64,000 bases of DNA from JBBDMC01 sp963826055 (GTDB lineage: Bacteria > Pseudomonadota > Alphaproteobacteria > Rhizobiales > Kaistiaceae), in NCBI GenBank assembly GCA_963826055.1, contig CAWGVO010000002.1, positions 1 through 64,000 of the forward strand. Direction: 5' to 3'. The notes beneath the pieces were generated by a model. It saw nothing but the letters and a program-made list of their open reading frames with translations, ran no database searches and had not been told where the DNA came from. The translations under genes and the position numbers were made by a program. Numbering within the stretch: position 1 is the first letter of the stretch; each line of letters begins with the position of its first letter. Shown one piece after another: positions 39,271 through 48,294 of the stretch.

Positions 39271-40800
39271 CTACTCCACCACGATCGACGGCTCCAGGCC
39301 CGCGAGCTTGGCGAGCACGCCGAGACGGCGCAGCACCCGTGCGCCGCCGAGTGGCGCCAGGTCCTGCGGCAGAACCAGCGTCAGCGCCTTCCCCCGCGTT
39401 TCGATGCGGCTGCGGCTGACGACCCCCGGCATCGCCCCGGAGACGAGGTAAGCGACCCGCAACGTGGCGCCGAGCGCGCGGGCGCGTTCCATCAGCCGCG
39501 TCGAGGTCAATTCGCGGATGCGCGGGGAGAGCGCCTCGGCGATCAGCCCCTCATGGCGGTAGAAGTTGGCGAGCGCCAGGTAGGCGCGGCCCGGGTGGTC
39601 GATGCCGATAAAGGCCGCGTGGGCGATCAGGTTGAAGCTCTGCTCGCCGCGGTATTCCGGGTGGGCGCGCCAGCCGATGTCGGCGAGCATGCAGGCGGCC
39701 TCCCTGAGGCGCGCTTCTTCGGCGGTTTCTTCGAGACCGAGGGCGGCGAACACGGACCTGGTCCACGGCCCCAGTTCGCGCACGTGGCGAGGCGAACGTG
39801 AGTGGAGCTGGGCCAGTTCCTCGCTCGCCGACAGAAGCGGATCGAGCGCCTTCTGCTCGTCGCTGAGGAGGTCGTAGAGCAGGCCCTCCCGGAGGCCGAG
39901 AGCCGACATGACGATGCGGGGCGGGCGCATGACCTTGATCACCTGCTCCAGCACCACCGCGCCGTAGGGTAAGAGCGGCCGGCGGTTGCCCGAGACCACC
40001 TCGATCATGTCGAGGAACTCGATGTCGCGGCGGGAGACCATGCGGCTGAACTCGGCCGCCTCGTCGGCCTCGATCTCGTAGTGGTGCATGACGTGCAGCG
40101 GGTAGCCCTGCTGGCGCATGTGGAGGCGGGCGAGCGAACGCCAGGTACCGCCGATGGCGTAGAATGGCTTGTTCTGGTTGGCGTTCAGCACTTTCGATTC
40201 GGCGAGCGCCTCGGCGGCGATCTTCTGAGCCTTTTTCAGCGACTTTTCGGCCGTCTGCTCAAGCCGCAGGCCGCCGAGCGGAAAAGTCTCGCCCGTACCT
40301 GTGCCGCCGTTGAGGACGTCGACCACTTCGAGGCTGCCGCCGCCGAGGTCGCCCGCGACGCCATGCGGGTCGCGGAAGCCCGACACGACGCCGAGGGCGG
40401 AAAGGCGCGCCTCCTCCGCACCGCTGAGGATGGCCGGCTTGACGCCGGTCACCGCCTCGACGGAGGCGATGAACTCGGCGCCGTTGGAGGCCTCGCGCGC
40501 CGCGGCGGTGGCGAGCACGTGGAGCGCGGCGACGTGCATCTGGCTGGTGAGCGCCACGAAGCGGCGGATCGCGGTCAGCGCCGAAGCGATCGCCTCGGCG
40601 TCGAGGCGGCCGCCGGCGGCGACGCCGCGCACCAGGCCGCAAAGCTCTTTTTCGTTGAACAGCGGCGTCGCCGAACGGACGAGCCGTTCGTAGACCACCA
40701 GACGCACCGAGTTCGAGCCGATGTCGATGATGGCGATGGGGCCGATGCCCGGCAGCCGTCCGGGCGCCTCTTCCGCCATCTCGACCGCCGCCATGCTCAC
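39271..40800 (-). CDS. ppx: Exopolyphosphatase (Ppx/GppA)
   Basis: 509 residues. AIIDIGSNSVRLVVYE is the first phosphate-binding loop of the ASKHA fold, GDLGGGSLEV the second; the HD-like C-terminal part has ACMLADIGWRAHPEYRGEQ. It cuts phosphate from polyphosphate ends or pppGpp. The GTG at 40800 overlaps the ppk stop (GTGA) and has a G-rich site upstream; ATG at 40794 is possible. Coupling to ppk on one transcript sets synthesis and breakdown of polyphosphate together. Confidence 0.93.
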   Translation of the reverse strand: MSMAAVEMAEEAPGRLPGIGPIAIIDIGSNSVRLVVYERLVRSATPLFNEKELCGLVRGVAAGGRLDAEAIASALTAIRRFVALTSQMHVAALHVLATAAAREASNGAEFIASVEAVTGVKPAILSGAEEARLSALGVVSGFRDPHGVAGDLGGGSLEVVDVLNGGTGTGETFPLGGLRLEQTAEKSLKKAQKIAAEALAESKVLNANQNKPFYAIGGTWRSLARLHMRQQGYPLHVMHHYEIEADEAAEFSRMVSRRDIEFLDMIEVVSGNRRPLLPYGAVVLEQVIKVMRPPRIVMSALGLREGLLYDLLSDEQKALDPLLSASEELAQLHSRSPRHVRELGPWTRSVFAALGLEETAEEARLREAACMLADIGWRAHPEYRGEQSFNLIAHAAFIGIDHPGRAYLALANFYRHEGLIAEALSPRIRELTSTRLMERARALGATLRVAYLVSGAMPGVVSRSRIETRGKALTLVLPQDLAPLGGARVLRRLGVLAKLAGLEPSIVVE

Positions 40801-43004
40801 TTTCGGCTGGTGCCCCCCTGGCGGCGGCGGATCGGTTTGGGCGGGTTGGTCTTCAGCGACTTGCCGCGCCCGGAGAGACTGGGATTGGTCATGAAATACT
40901 GGTGCGCGTTGAACGGCCGCTCGCCCTTCTTGGGGACGACGCGCCGCGAGGTGCCGTCGGACAACACCTGCCAGCTTTGCTGGTTGTCGGCAAGGTTTGC
41001 GACCATGATCTGGTTGAGCACCTGCTCGTGGACGGTCGGATTGAGGATCGGCGCGATCGCCTCGACACGGCGGTCGAGGTTGCGCGGCATCATGTCGGCC
41101 GAGCCGATGTAGACCAGCGCCTCCGGCGAGGGAAGGCCGTGGCCGTTGCCGAAGCAGTAGATGCGGGCGTGCTCGAGGAAGCGGCCGATGATCGACTTGA
41201 CGCGGATGCGCTCGGACAGTCCGGGAATACCCGGCCGGAGGCAGCAGATGCCGCGCACCACCAGGTCGATCTCGACGCCGGATTGGCTGGCGTCGTAGAG
41301 CGCGTCAATGATCTGGGTGTCGACCAGGGCATTCAGCTTCATCCAGATTCGCGCCGGCCGCCCCGCCCGGGCGTGCTCCATTTCGCTGGCGATCAGGTGG
41401 AGCATCCGCGTTCTGAGGAAATGCGGCGAGATGGCAAGCCGTTCCAGCGTCTCCGGCTCCGAATAGCCGGTGATGTAGTTGAAGACGCGGGCAACGTCGC
41501 GAGCGATCGCCGGGTCGGCGGAAAAGAACGACAGGTCGGTGTAGATGCGCGCGGTTACCGGGTGATAGTTGCCGGTGCCGATGTGGACGTAGCTGGCGAG
41601 CTGGCCCGCTTCGCGGCGCACCACCAGCGACAGCTTGGCGTGGGTCTTGAGCTCGATGAAGCCGTAGACCACCTGGACGCCGGCGCGCTCCAGGTCCCGC
41701 GCCCAGCGGATGTTGGCTTCCTCGTCGAAGCGCGCCTTGAGTTCGACCAGCGCCGTCACGGACTTGCCGGCCTCGGCGGCCTCCGCCAGCGCCTTGACGA
41801 TCGGCGAGTCGTTGGAGGTGCGGTAGAGCGTCTGCTTGATCGCGACCACGTCCGGATCGGAGGCGGCCTGGCGCAGGAACTGGACCACCACGTCGAACAA
41901 CTCGTACGGGTGATGGACGATGATGTCCTTCTCGCGGATGGCGGCCAGACAATCGCCGCTGTGGTCGCGGATGCGTTCGGGAAAGCGCGGCGTGTAGGGG
42001 GGGAACTTGAGCTGCGGGCGGTCGATCGCCACCAGTTGCGACAGGTCCTGCAGCGCGAGCACGCCGTCGACAAGGAAGATTTCGTCGCCAGCGGCCCCCA
42101 GCGCCTCGGCCACCAGGGTCCGCAACCCGTCCGGCATGGCCAATTCAATCTCAAGCCGGATGACGGAGCCGCGGCGGCGACGCTTCAGCGCGCTCTCGAA
42201 GAAGCGGACGAGGTCCTCCGCCTCTTCCTCCACCTCGATGTCGGAATCGCGGATGACGCGGAAGGCGCCCTGCCCTTCCACCGCGTAGCCGGGGAACAGG
42301 CGGGTGACGAACAGCGTCACTGCCTGGTCGAGGCTGATGAACCGGTCGACGCCGGCGTCCGTCGACGGCAGGCGGATGAAGCGGTCGAGGGTGCCCGGCA
42401 TGCGCAACAGCGCCGTCATACGCTGGGCGTTGGCCTTGCGGGAGAGCTGCAGCGCCACCGTCAGGCCGAGGTTCGGAATAAACGGGAACGGATGCGCCGG
42501 GTCGATGGCAAGCGGCGTCAGCACCGGGAAGATCGAATCGAGGAAGTGATTCTCCAGCCAGCCGCGGTCGCTATCGTCCAGTTCGCGGGCGTCGACGAGG
42601 CGGATGCCGGCCTCGGCGAGTTCGCGCCTCAGCACCGCCCAGCACGCCTGTTGGGCGGTGGCGAGATCGGAGACGGCGGCGCCGATGCTGGCCAGCTGCT
42701 CGCTCAGCGAACGCCCGTCGTCGGAAACCATGGCGATGCCGGCGCGCTGCTGGCCCTTGAGGCCGGCGACGCGCACCATGAAAAATTCGTCCAGGTTGTT
42801 GGCGGAGATCGACAGGAAGCGCAGCCGCTCCAGCACCGGGTGGTGGGGGTTGCTGGCCTCCTCGAGAACCCGGCGGTTGAACTGCAGCCACGAAAGCTCG
42901 CGGTTGATGAACCGCTCGGGCTGCTGGCGCAGCCGACCGCCCGCCGTCTGGTCGAGTTCGACCACGGCGGCTTCGGCCGCAACGGCGGGGTTCTTCTGGT
43001 CCAT
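40797..43004 (-). CDS. ppk: Polyphosphate kinase 1
   Basis: 735 residues. RFINRELSWLQFNRRVLEEA starts the N domain; LRFLSISANNLDEFFMVRV follows. The catalytic His lies in LASYVHIGTGNYHPVTARIY and the second PLD-like motif in GSADMMPRNLDRRVEAIAPI. It makes polyphosphate from ATP. The start at 43004 (MDQKNP) follows a G-rich stretch; the frame stays open upstream to 43457 without a family match. It ends overlapping the ppx start. Confidence 0.95.
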   Translation of the reverse strand: MDQKNPAVAAEAAVVELDQTAGGRLRQQPERFINRELSWLQFNRRVLEEASNPHHPVLERLRFLSISANNLDEFFMVRVAGLKGQQRAGIAMVSDDGRSLSEQLASIGAAVSDLATAQQACWAVLRRELAEAGIRLVDARELDDSDRGWLENHFLDSIFPVLTPLAIDPAHPFPFIPNLGLTVALQLSRKANAQRMTALLRMPGTLDRFIRLPSTDAGVDRFISLDQAVTLFVTRLFPGYAVEGQGAFRVIRDSDIEVEEEAEDLVRFFESALKRRRRGSVIRLEIELAMPDGLRTLVAEALGAAGDEIFLVDGVLALQDLSQLVAIDRPQLKFPPYTPRFPERIRDHSGDCLAAIREKDIIVHHPYELFDVVVQFLRQAASDPDVVAIKQTLYRTSNDSPIVKALAEAAEAGKSVTALVELKARFDEEANIRWARDLERAGVQVVYGFIELKTHAKLSLVVRREAGQLASYVHIGTGNYHPVTARIYTDLSFFSADPAIARDVARVFNYITGYSEPETLERLAISPHFLRTRMLHLIASEMEHARAGRPARIWMKLNALVDTQIIDALYDASQSGVEIDLVVRGICCLRPGIPGLSERIRVKSIIGRFLEHARIYCFGNGHGLPSPEALVYIGSADMMPRNLDRRVEAIAPILNPTVHEQVLNQIMVANLADNQQSWQVLSDGTSRRVVPKKGERPFNAHQYFMTNPSLSGRGKSLKTNPPKPIRRRQGGTSRK

Positions 43005-43101
43005 GACGCGGGCTTTTCCCTGGTGCCGGCAATATAGGCCTAAACGGCGAATATGACGATTTCGCCAACGCTGGTGGCCGGTCTGCGGTGGCGGCCGTCG
43101 G

Positions 43102-43530
43102 CTAAGGTTGCGGCTGAGACCACGGGTCGACCAAACGGAGGCCAACGCCTTCGAAATGCCTGAGGTTTCGCGTCGCCAACGTGGCCTTGCGCGCCGCGAC
43201 GATGCCCGCGACCTGTATGTCGCGTATCTCCACGGGGCGCCCCGCCCGCCGACGCGCCGCCGCCATGGTGCCGGACGCGCGCGCCGCGGTACTGTCGAAG
43301 GGTAGAACCCGACCGTGCAGGTCCTGCTCCAGCGTTCTTGTGAATGCATCCTCAAGCTGTTGCCGTCGCCGCCCCTTGGCGAGAAGCTCCAGCCCGAACC
43401 AGATTTCAAACGTTGTAATCGCCGTGGTCCACACGAGCTCAGCCGGCACAGCGTCAAGCCAGGCGATAACTAGTGGCTCGGGCTCGCGCTGCATCAGCGC
43501 CGACAAGACGTTTGTGTCGAGGACAATCAC
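43102..43530 (-). CDS. PIN-domain toxin (VapC/FitB type)
   Basis: 142 residues. PIN nuclease residues are present: D5 (MIVLDTNVLS), E42 (TTFEIWFG), D104 (IRDIQVAGI) and N122 (ATRNLRHFEG). Such toxins cleave tRNA or other RNA when freed from their antitoxin. The start overlaps the antitoxin stop by four bases (ATGA), so translation is coupled. A FitB-like subtype is suggested by the partner's form. Confidence 0.92.
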   Translation of the reverse strand: MIVLDTNVLSALMQREPEPLVIAWLDAVPAELVWTTAITTFEIWFGLELLAKGRRRQQLEDAFTRTLEQDLHGRVLPFDSTAARASGTMAAARRRAGRPVEIRDIQVAGIVAARKATLATRNLRHFEGVGLRLVDPWSQPQP

Positions 43531-43775
43531 GAAGTGAGATCAGCGGGCCGCGCCGCCTCACCGCGCAGCTCTTCGATGGGATGATCAAGGCCGATCTTGC
43601 GGAACCGCGCAGCCAGCCGCGAGCCGAGCGGCGGAAGCGACCGTTCTTCCTGCTCAACGGCGGTTGCAAGAATTCGGCGAACTTCTTCTTCCGTGCTGTT
43701 GCCGTGGCGTTGCGCGCGCCGACGCAGCTTGGCCTTCACCTGTTCGTCGATGTTGCGGACAATGAGTTGCGCCAT
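43527..43775 (-). CDS. FitA-type ribbon-helix-helix antitoxin
   Basis: 82 residues. The N-terminal RHH (MAQLIVRNIDEQVKAKLRRR, GNSTEEEVRRILATAV) binds DNA and the C-terminal tail (SRLAARFRKIGLDHPIEELR) should bind the toxin. The start at 43775 follows GGAGG seven bases upstream; earlier in-frame ATGs lack a site and lie in the operator. The pair sits between hdaA and ppk, which are neighbours in many relatives. Confidence 0.9.
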   Translation of the reverse strand: MAQLIVRNIDEQVKAKLRRRAQRHGNSTEEEVRRILATAVEQEERSLPPLGSRLAARFRKIGLDHPIEELRGEAARPADLTS

Positions 43776-43793
43776 TGTCGCCTCCTTCAATTT

Positions 43794-43809
43794 TGATATC
43801 ATGATATCA
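43794..43809. promoter_or_regulatory. Operator of the toxin-antitoxin pair
   Basis: TGATATCATGATATCA is a perfect 16-bp palindrome made of two adjoining TGATATCA units. It ends 19 bases before the antitoxin start. RHH antitoxins such as FitA bind inverted repeats of similar half-sites (TGCTATCA) to repress their own operon, so autoregulation is likely. Confidence 0.75.
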
Positions 43810-43856
43810 TCCGGCGAGTCGTCAGTCAACGACCGTGGATGGCAGGAGGCCTCTGC

Positions 43857-44561
43857 CTATTCGCCAGCCCCCTCCCCGCCGAACAGGCGCGCCAGCGCCG
43901 CGGCGGCGAGCGGCCGGGTGATTGCGCGGCTTTCGGCCAGCGCCTCGCGATCAAGTTCGGCCACGATCAGGTTCGCCGCCTCCAGCGAGCGCTCCATCCT
44001 CACGACGATGTAGTCCACCACCGCCCCGTCGACGGCGAGCTGGCGGTCGGCGAACAGCTTGACGACGACGCGGCGGAGCAACTCGTCGTCCGGCTCGCCG
44101 AGCTCCACGGGTCTCGCCGCGCGCAGGCGGGAAGCAAGGTCGGCGAGCTTCAGCGGCAGTGCCGACGGCCACGTCCGACTGGTCAGCAGCACCGGCGCCC
44201 CGCGCTCGCCGGCGAGATTGAGGAGATGGAACAGGGCCGCCTCGGCGATCGGGCCGGCGTGGAGGTCCTCCACCGCCACCGCACCGGCGGCCACCATCGC
44301 CGGCACCGCGCCGTCGTCGAGGGCGGCGGCCGTGGTCACCGGCGCGCCGCTCCGCGCCCGCCAGATCTCGACCAGGTGGCTCTTGCCCGAGCCGACCGGT
44401 CCGGCGAGCAGCACCACATGTGCCGGCCAGTGCGGCCAGCGGTCGATCAGGTCGATCGCCTGGCGGTTGGCGGCGCCGACGAGAAAGTCGGCGCGGGTCA
44501 TGGCGGCGCCATGCGGCAGGCTGAACGCCAGCTGCCGCCCGGCCGGGTGGTCCGTGCTCAT
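43857..44561 (-). CDS. hdaA: HdaA, DnaA-related inactivator of replication initiation
   Basis: 234 residues, AAA+ fold like DnaA without its DNA-binding domain. RQLAFSLP (9-16) is the beta-clamp binding motif of Hda proteins, LLAGPVGSGKSHL (51-63) the Walker A loop, and GAVAVEDLHAG holds the Walker B acidic residues. Hda with the clamp stimulates DnaA-ATP hydrolysis to prevent re-initiation. Its start overlaps the upstream permease stop by one base (TGATG). Confidence 0.88.
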   Translation of the reverse strand: MSTDHPAGRQLAFSLPHGAAMTRADFLVGAANRQAIDLIDRWPHWPAHVVLLAGPVGSGKSHLVEIWRARSGAPVTTAAALDDGAVPAMVAAGAVAVEDLHAGPIAEAALFHLLNLAGERGAPVLLTSRTWPSALPLKLADLASRLRAARPVELGEPDDELLRRVVVKLFADRQLAVDGAVVDYIVVRMERSLEAANLIVAELDREALAESRAITRPLAAAALARLFGGEGAGE

Positions 44562-45637
44562 CAGGCCTGCGGCGGCTCCTCCTCACCCTGGAACATCGGG
44601 CTCGCCCGATAAAGTTCGAGGGCGTGGTGGATGAGCACACCGACCGCCGCCGTCGCCGGCACCGCCAGCAGAAGTCCGACGAAGCCGAACAGGAGGCCGA
44701 AGGCAAACAGCCCGAAGAGCAGCCACACCGGATGCACACCGACGAACGAGCCGAGCAGGCGCGGTTGCAGAACGTAGCCCTCCAGCATCTGCCCGGCGAG
44801 AAAGACCGCCACCACCGCCGCGATCCAGATCCAGTCCGGCCAGTACTGGGCAAAGGCGACGCCGATGGAGATGACGAAGCCGACCGCAAAGCCGCCGTAG
44901 GGAATGAAGCTGATGAAGCCGGCGATGATGCCGATCAGCAGGGCGTAGTTGAGCCCGACCAGGAACAGGCCGGAAGCATAGAAGATGCCGAGGATCAGAC
45001 CGGACAGCATCTGGCCGCGGACGAAGGCGGCGACCTTGTGGTCGATCTGGCTGGCGAGGAAACGGATCTCGTCGGCGTGGTCGCGCGGCAGCAGGTCGTC
45101 GACGCGGGCGACCATCTTGTCCCAGTCGCGCAGCAGGTAGAAGGCAACGAACGGCGTGATGACGAACAGCGACAGCACGTTGAGCAGCGCCAGACTTCCG
45201 GACCACAACGACGGCACCACCGTGGCAACCAGGTTGCTGCCGCCGGAAAGGAAGCCGCCGAGCGATGGCGCGTTTTCCGACGACAGGCCAAGGTAGCGCG
45301 CCCATTCGCTGTCGAGGAACGAGTTCACCAGGTCCTGCAGCTGCTGGATCGTCGTCGGCAGGTGCTGGATAAATTCGGAGAGCTGGTTGACCACCACCGG
45401 TCCGATCAGCAGGAGCAGCAGCGCCAGCAGGACCACCGCGATCACCAGAATCACGATCGTCGCGGAGGGCCGGTCAAGGCCGCGACGCTCCAGCCAGTCG
45501 GCGACTGGATCGAGGGCGTACGCGAGCGCCGTCCCGGCGACGAACGGCAGCATGATCGAGCGCAGGATGTAGAGGACCACCAGCGTGGCCACCAGCGCGA
45601 GCAGCCAGAAGACGGCAACCTGTTGACGCCGCGTCAT
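44561..45637 (-). CDS. AI-2E family (PerM-type) transporter
   Basis: 358 residues with about eight membrane helices (VAVFWLLALVATLVVLYIL, ATIVILVIAVVLLALLLLLI, LALLNVLSLFVITPFVAFYL, FGLFAFGLLFGFVGLLLAV). GFISFIPYGGFAVGFVIS and LLGSFVGVHPVWLLFGLFAF are typical of the family. Named for AI-2 export in E. coli, but most members have other or unknown substrates. The ATG at 45637 overlaps the upstream gene's stop (ATGA); TTG at 45643 is an alternative. Confidence 0.9.
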   Translation of the reverse strand: MTRRQQVAVFWLLALVATLVVLYILRSIMLPFVAGTALAYALDPVADWLERRGLDRPSATIVILVIAVVLLALLLLLIGPVVVNQLSEFIQHLPTTIQQLQDLVNSFLDSEWARYLGLSSENAPSLGGFLSGGSNLVATVVPSLWSGSLALLNVLSLFVITPFVAFYLLRDWDKMVARVDDLLPRDHADEIRFLASQIDHKVAAFVRGQMLSGLILGIFYASGLFLVGLNYALLIGIIAGFISFIPYGGFAVGFVISIGVAFAQYWPDWIWIAAVVAVFLAGQMLEGYVLQPRLLGSFVGVHPVWLLFGLFAFGLLFGFVGLLLAVPATAAVGVLIHHALELYRASPMFQGEEEPPQA

Positions 45638-46215
45638 GACCAATGATCCTTGCGCGCACGGTCGAGCGGGGCCGTGTTGACGCCGCCCATATGCCGGACC
45701 CAGTCAACTAGATACAGCGCCGCCGAAGTGGCCGTCAAAACGCCGACCACGTAGTTGAGCCCGAGCCGGAGCGCCGCGAGGTCGGGACCGAAAGCGAGGT
45801 CGCCGAGGACCACAGCGGCGAGGATGATCTGGGCGAGGGTGTTGACCTTGCTGACTGCCGCCGGGCGCATCGGCATCGGCTGGCCCATCATCCACGACAG
45901 GAGCACGCCACCGACAATCAGAAGGTCGCGGCTGACGACGAGGATCGCCACCCATACCGGGATTTCACCATAGCTGGCGAAGGTGACGTAGATCGAAACG
46001 AGCAGCGCCTTGTCGGCGACCGGGTCGAGGTAGGCGCCGAGATCGGAGCGCAGGTTGAACTGGCGGGCGATGAACCCGTCGACCGCATCGCTGATGCCGG
46101 CCGCCACGAACGTCCAGAACGCCGCCACCGGGTGCGGCGCAATGATCAGCCACACCACCAGCGGAACCAGCAATAGCCGCCCGATCGTAATCAGGTTGGG
46201 GATCGTTACCGGAAT
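45634..46215 (-). CDS. CDP-alcohol phosphatidyltransferase family protein (possible ATT start)
   Basis: About 193 residues. The CDP-alcohol motif is SDAVDGFIARQFNLRSDLGA followed by YLDPVADKALL, with the D-G-A-R-G-D-D residues. It should transfer a phosphatidyl group from CDP-diacylglycerol in the inner membrane. The family's N-terminal IPNLITIGRLLLVPLVVW is encoded, but no ATG, GTG or TTG precedes it before an in-frame stop. ATT at 46215 lies eight bases after GGAG and fits; TTG at 46173 would lose the conserved start. A second family member, pgsA, is at 54419. Confidence 0.78.
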   Translation of the reverse strand: MPVTIPNLITIGRLLLVPLVVWLIIAPHPVAAFWTFVAAGISDAVDGFIARQFNLRSDLGAYLDPVADKALLVSIYVTFASYGEIPVWVAILVVSRDLLIVGGVLLSWMMGQPMPMRPAAVSKVNTLAQIILAAVVLGDLAFGPDLAALRLGLNYVVGVLTATSAALYLVDWVRHMGGVNTAPLDRARKDHWS

Positions 46216-46384
46216 TTGCCCCGCTCCATGCCCCGGGCCGCATCACAGCCGGCCCCCGCCAGTGCTAGAAATGGCATCGTCGCGGGGCGTTGCCAAGCGT
46301 CTGGGCTCGCGGAGCCCGCGCCAACTCCTTGCATTCGCCGGGCATTCATGGATTCGATGCGCCGCGAGGAGAGCCACCTGACTC

Positions 46385-47473
46385 ATGCCACCTGAAACGC
46401 TGAAGCCCGATCGGCCGGCGAGCTACGCCGCCGCCGGCGTCAACATCGACGCCGGAAACGCGCTGGTTGCCGCCATCAAGCCGTTGGCCGCGACCACGCG
46501 GCGCCCCGGCGTGGTCGGGGAGATCGGCGGCTTCGGCGGCCTCTTCGACCTGAAGGGCGCCGGCTACAGGGACCCCCTCCTGGTCGCCGCGACCGACGGC
46601 GTCGGCACCAAGCTCAGGATCGCCATCGACACGGGCATCCTCGATACCGTCGGCATCGACCTGGTCGCCATGTGCGTCAACGACCTGATCGTGCAGGGCG
46701 CCGAGCCGCTGTTCTTCCTCGACTACTTCGCCACCGGCCGTCTCGATCCGGCCGCCGGCGCCGCCATCGTCACCGGCATTGTGGAGGGTTGCCGGCTTGC
46801 CGACGCCGCGCTCATCGGCGGCGAGACCGCCGAGATGCCCGGCCACTACGCCGGCGAGGACTTCGACCTCGCCGGCTTCGCCGTCGGCGCGGTCGAGCGC
46901 GACCGGCTCCTGCCCCGCAGCGATATCGTGCCCGGCGACCGCCTGCTGGCGCTCGCCTCCTCCGGGCTCCATTCCAACGGCTTCTCGCTGACGCGCCGGC
47001 TCGTCGCCGATGCCGGTTTCCGGTACGACCAGCCGGCGCCGTTCGATCCCTCCCGTTCGCTCGGCCAGGCGCTGCTCACCCCCACCCGCATCTACGTCGC
47101 CGCGCTCAAGCGGGTCATCCGCGCCACCGGCGCGATCAAGGCGCTCGCCCACATCACCGGCGGCGGCCTGCCGGAGAACCTGCCGCGGGTACTTCCCGAT
47201 GACGTCGCGGCGCGGATCGATCTTTCCCGGCTGCCGGTGCCGCCGGTGATCCGCTGGCTCGCCGACATCGTCTCGATCGGCGAGCGCGAGATGCTGCGCA
47301 CGTTCAACTGCGGCGCCGGCATGGTGGCGGTCGTCAGCGCCGCCGATGCCGCCGGAATCGCCGCCGCGCTCTCCGACATGGGCGAGACGGTGGTCGATAT
47401 CGGCGAAGTCGAGGCGCGCGACAGGTCGGCGGTCGTCTTCGACGGCTCCCTCCCCGCGGCGGTCGCCCGATGA
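46385..47473 (+). CDS. purM: Phosphoribosylformylglycinamidine cyclo-ligase (AIR synthetase)
   Basis: 362 residues. SYAAAGVNIDAGNALVAAIK, GGFGGLFDL, VAATDGVGTKLRIA, LIGGETAEMPGHYAGEDFDL and HITGGGLPENLPRVLP are the ATP and FGAM binding motifs of PurM. It catalyses the fifth step of purine synthesis. Its stop overlaps the purN start by four bases (ATGA). Confidence 0.95.
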   Translation: MPPETLKPDRPASYAAAGVNIDAGNALVAAIKPLAATTRRPGVVGEIGGFGGLFDLKGAGYRDPLLVAATDGVGTKLRIAIDTGILDTVGIDLVAMCVNDLIVQGAEPLFFLDYFATGRLDPAAGAAIVTGIVEGCRLADAALIGGETAEMPGHYAGEDFDLAGFAVGAVERDRLLPRSDIVPGDRLLALASSGLHSNGFSLTRRLVADAGFRYDQPAPFDPSRSLGQALLTPTRIYVAALKRVIRATGAIKALAHITGGGLPENLPRVLPDDVAARIDLSRLPVPPVIRWLADIVSIGEREMLRTFNCGAGMVAVVSAADAAGIAAALSDMGETVVDIGEVEARDRSAVVFDGSLPAAVAR

Positions 47474-48294
47474 CGCGCAAGCGCGCGGCCGTCCTCATTT
47501 CCGGGCGTGGTTCCAACATGGCGGCGCTGGTATCGGCGGCGGCCGCCGCCGACTACCCGGCCGAGATCGCGCTGGTGCTGTCGAACAACCCCCGCGCCGC
47601 CGGCCTCGCCCATGCGAGCGCGGCGGGCATCGCCACCGCCGTAGTGGACGCCAAAGCGTTCGCCGACAGGCCGGCGTTCGAGGCGGCGGTCGACGCGCAG
47701 CTCACGGCGACCCGGATCGACATCGTCTGCCTCGCCGGTTTCATGCGGCTGTTGTCGGCGGCATTCGTGGACGCATGGCGCGACCGCCTCATCAACATCC
47801 ACCCGTCGCTGCTGCCTTCCTTCCGCGGCCTCGACACCCACGCCCGCGCCATCGAGGCGGGCGTCCGCATCCACGGCTGTACCGTCCACTACGTCCGCGC
47901 CGCCATGGACGACGGCCCAATCATCGCCCAGGCGGCGGTGCCGGTGCTGGCCGGCGACGATGCGGACACGCTCGCCGAGCGCGTGCTCGCCGCCGAGCAT
48001 CGGCTCTACCCGATGGCGCTGGCGCTCGTCGCCGCGGACCGCGCCCGCGTGGTCGAGGAGCGGGTGGTGATCGACGGGCGAGGCGCCGCCGGCGACGTCG
48101 ATCCTCGTGTCCCCTGCCCTCGATTGATCCTCCAATGGTGCGCCGCGCGCCATGAACTACCGCCACGCCTTCCACGCCGGCAATTTCGCCGACGTGGTCA
48201 AGCACTCCGTCCTTGCCCTCCTGATCGAGCGGCTGAAGGCGAAGGAGACCGCCTTCCGCGTCATCGACACCCATGCCGGCGCCGGGCTCTATGA
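47470..48294 (+). CDS. purN: Phosphoribosylglycinamide formyltransferase (3' end uncertain)
   Basis: PurN adds the formyl group from 10-formyl-THF to GAR. VLISGRGSNMAALVSAA, VLSNNPRAAGL, INIHPSLLPSFRGLDTHARA with the catalytic Asn/His, and CTVHYVRAAMDDGPIIAQ are clear. The open frame runs to 48294 (274 residues), but after VVIDGRGAAGD it leaves the family and overlaps rlmJ by 143 bases in another frame. In the +1 frame a stop at 48125-48127 would give a normal length of about 219 residues, so a single missing base near 48095 is likely. Confidence 0.92.
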   Translation: MTRKRAAVLISGRGSNMAALVSAAAAADYPAEIALVLSNNPRAAGLAHASAAGIATAVVDAKAFADRPAFEAAVDAQLTATRIDIVCLAGFMRLLSAAFVDAWRDRLINIHPSLLPSFRGLDTHARAIEAGVRIHGCTVHYVRAAMDDGPIIAQAAVPVLAGDDADTLAERVLAAEHRLYPMALALVAADRARVVEERVVIDGRGAAGDVDPRVPCPRLILQWCAARHELPPRLPRRQFRRRGQALRPCPPDRAAEGEGDRLPRHRHPCRRRAL

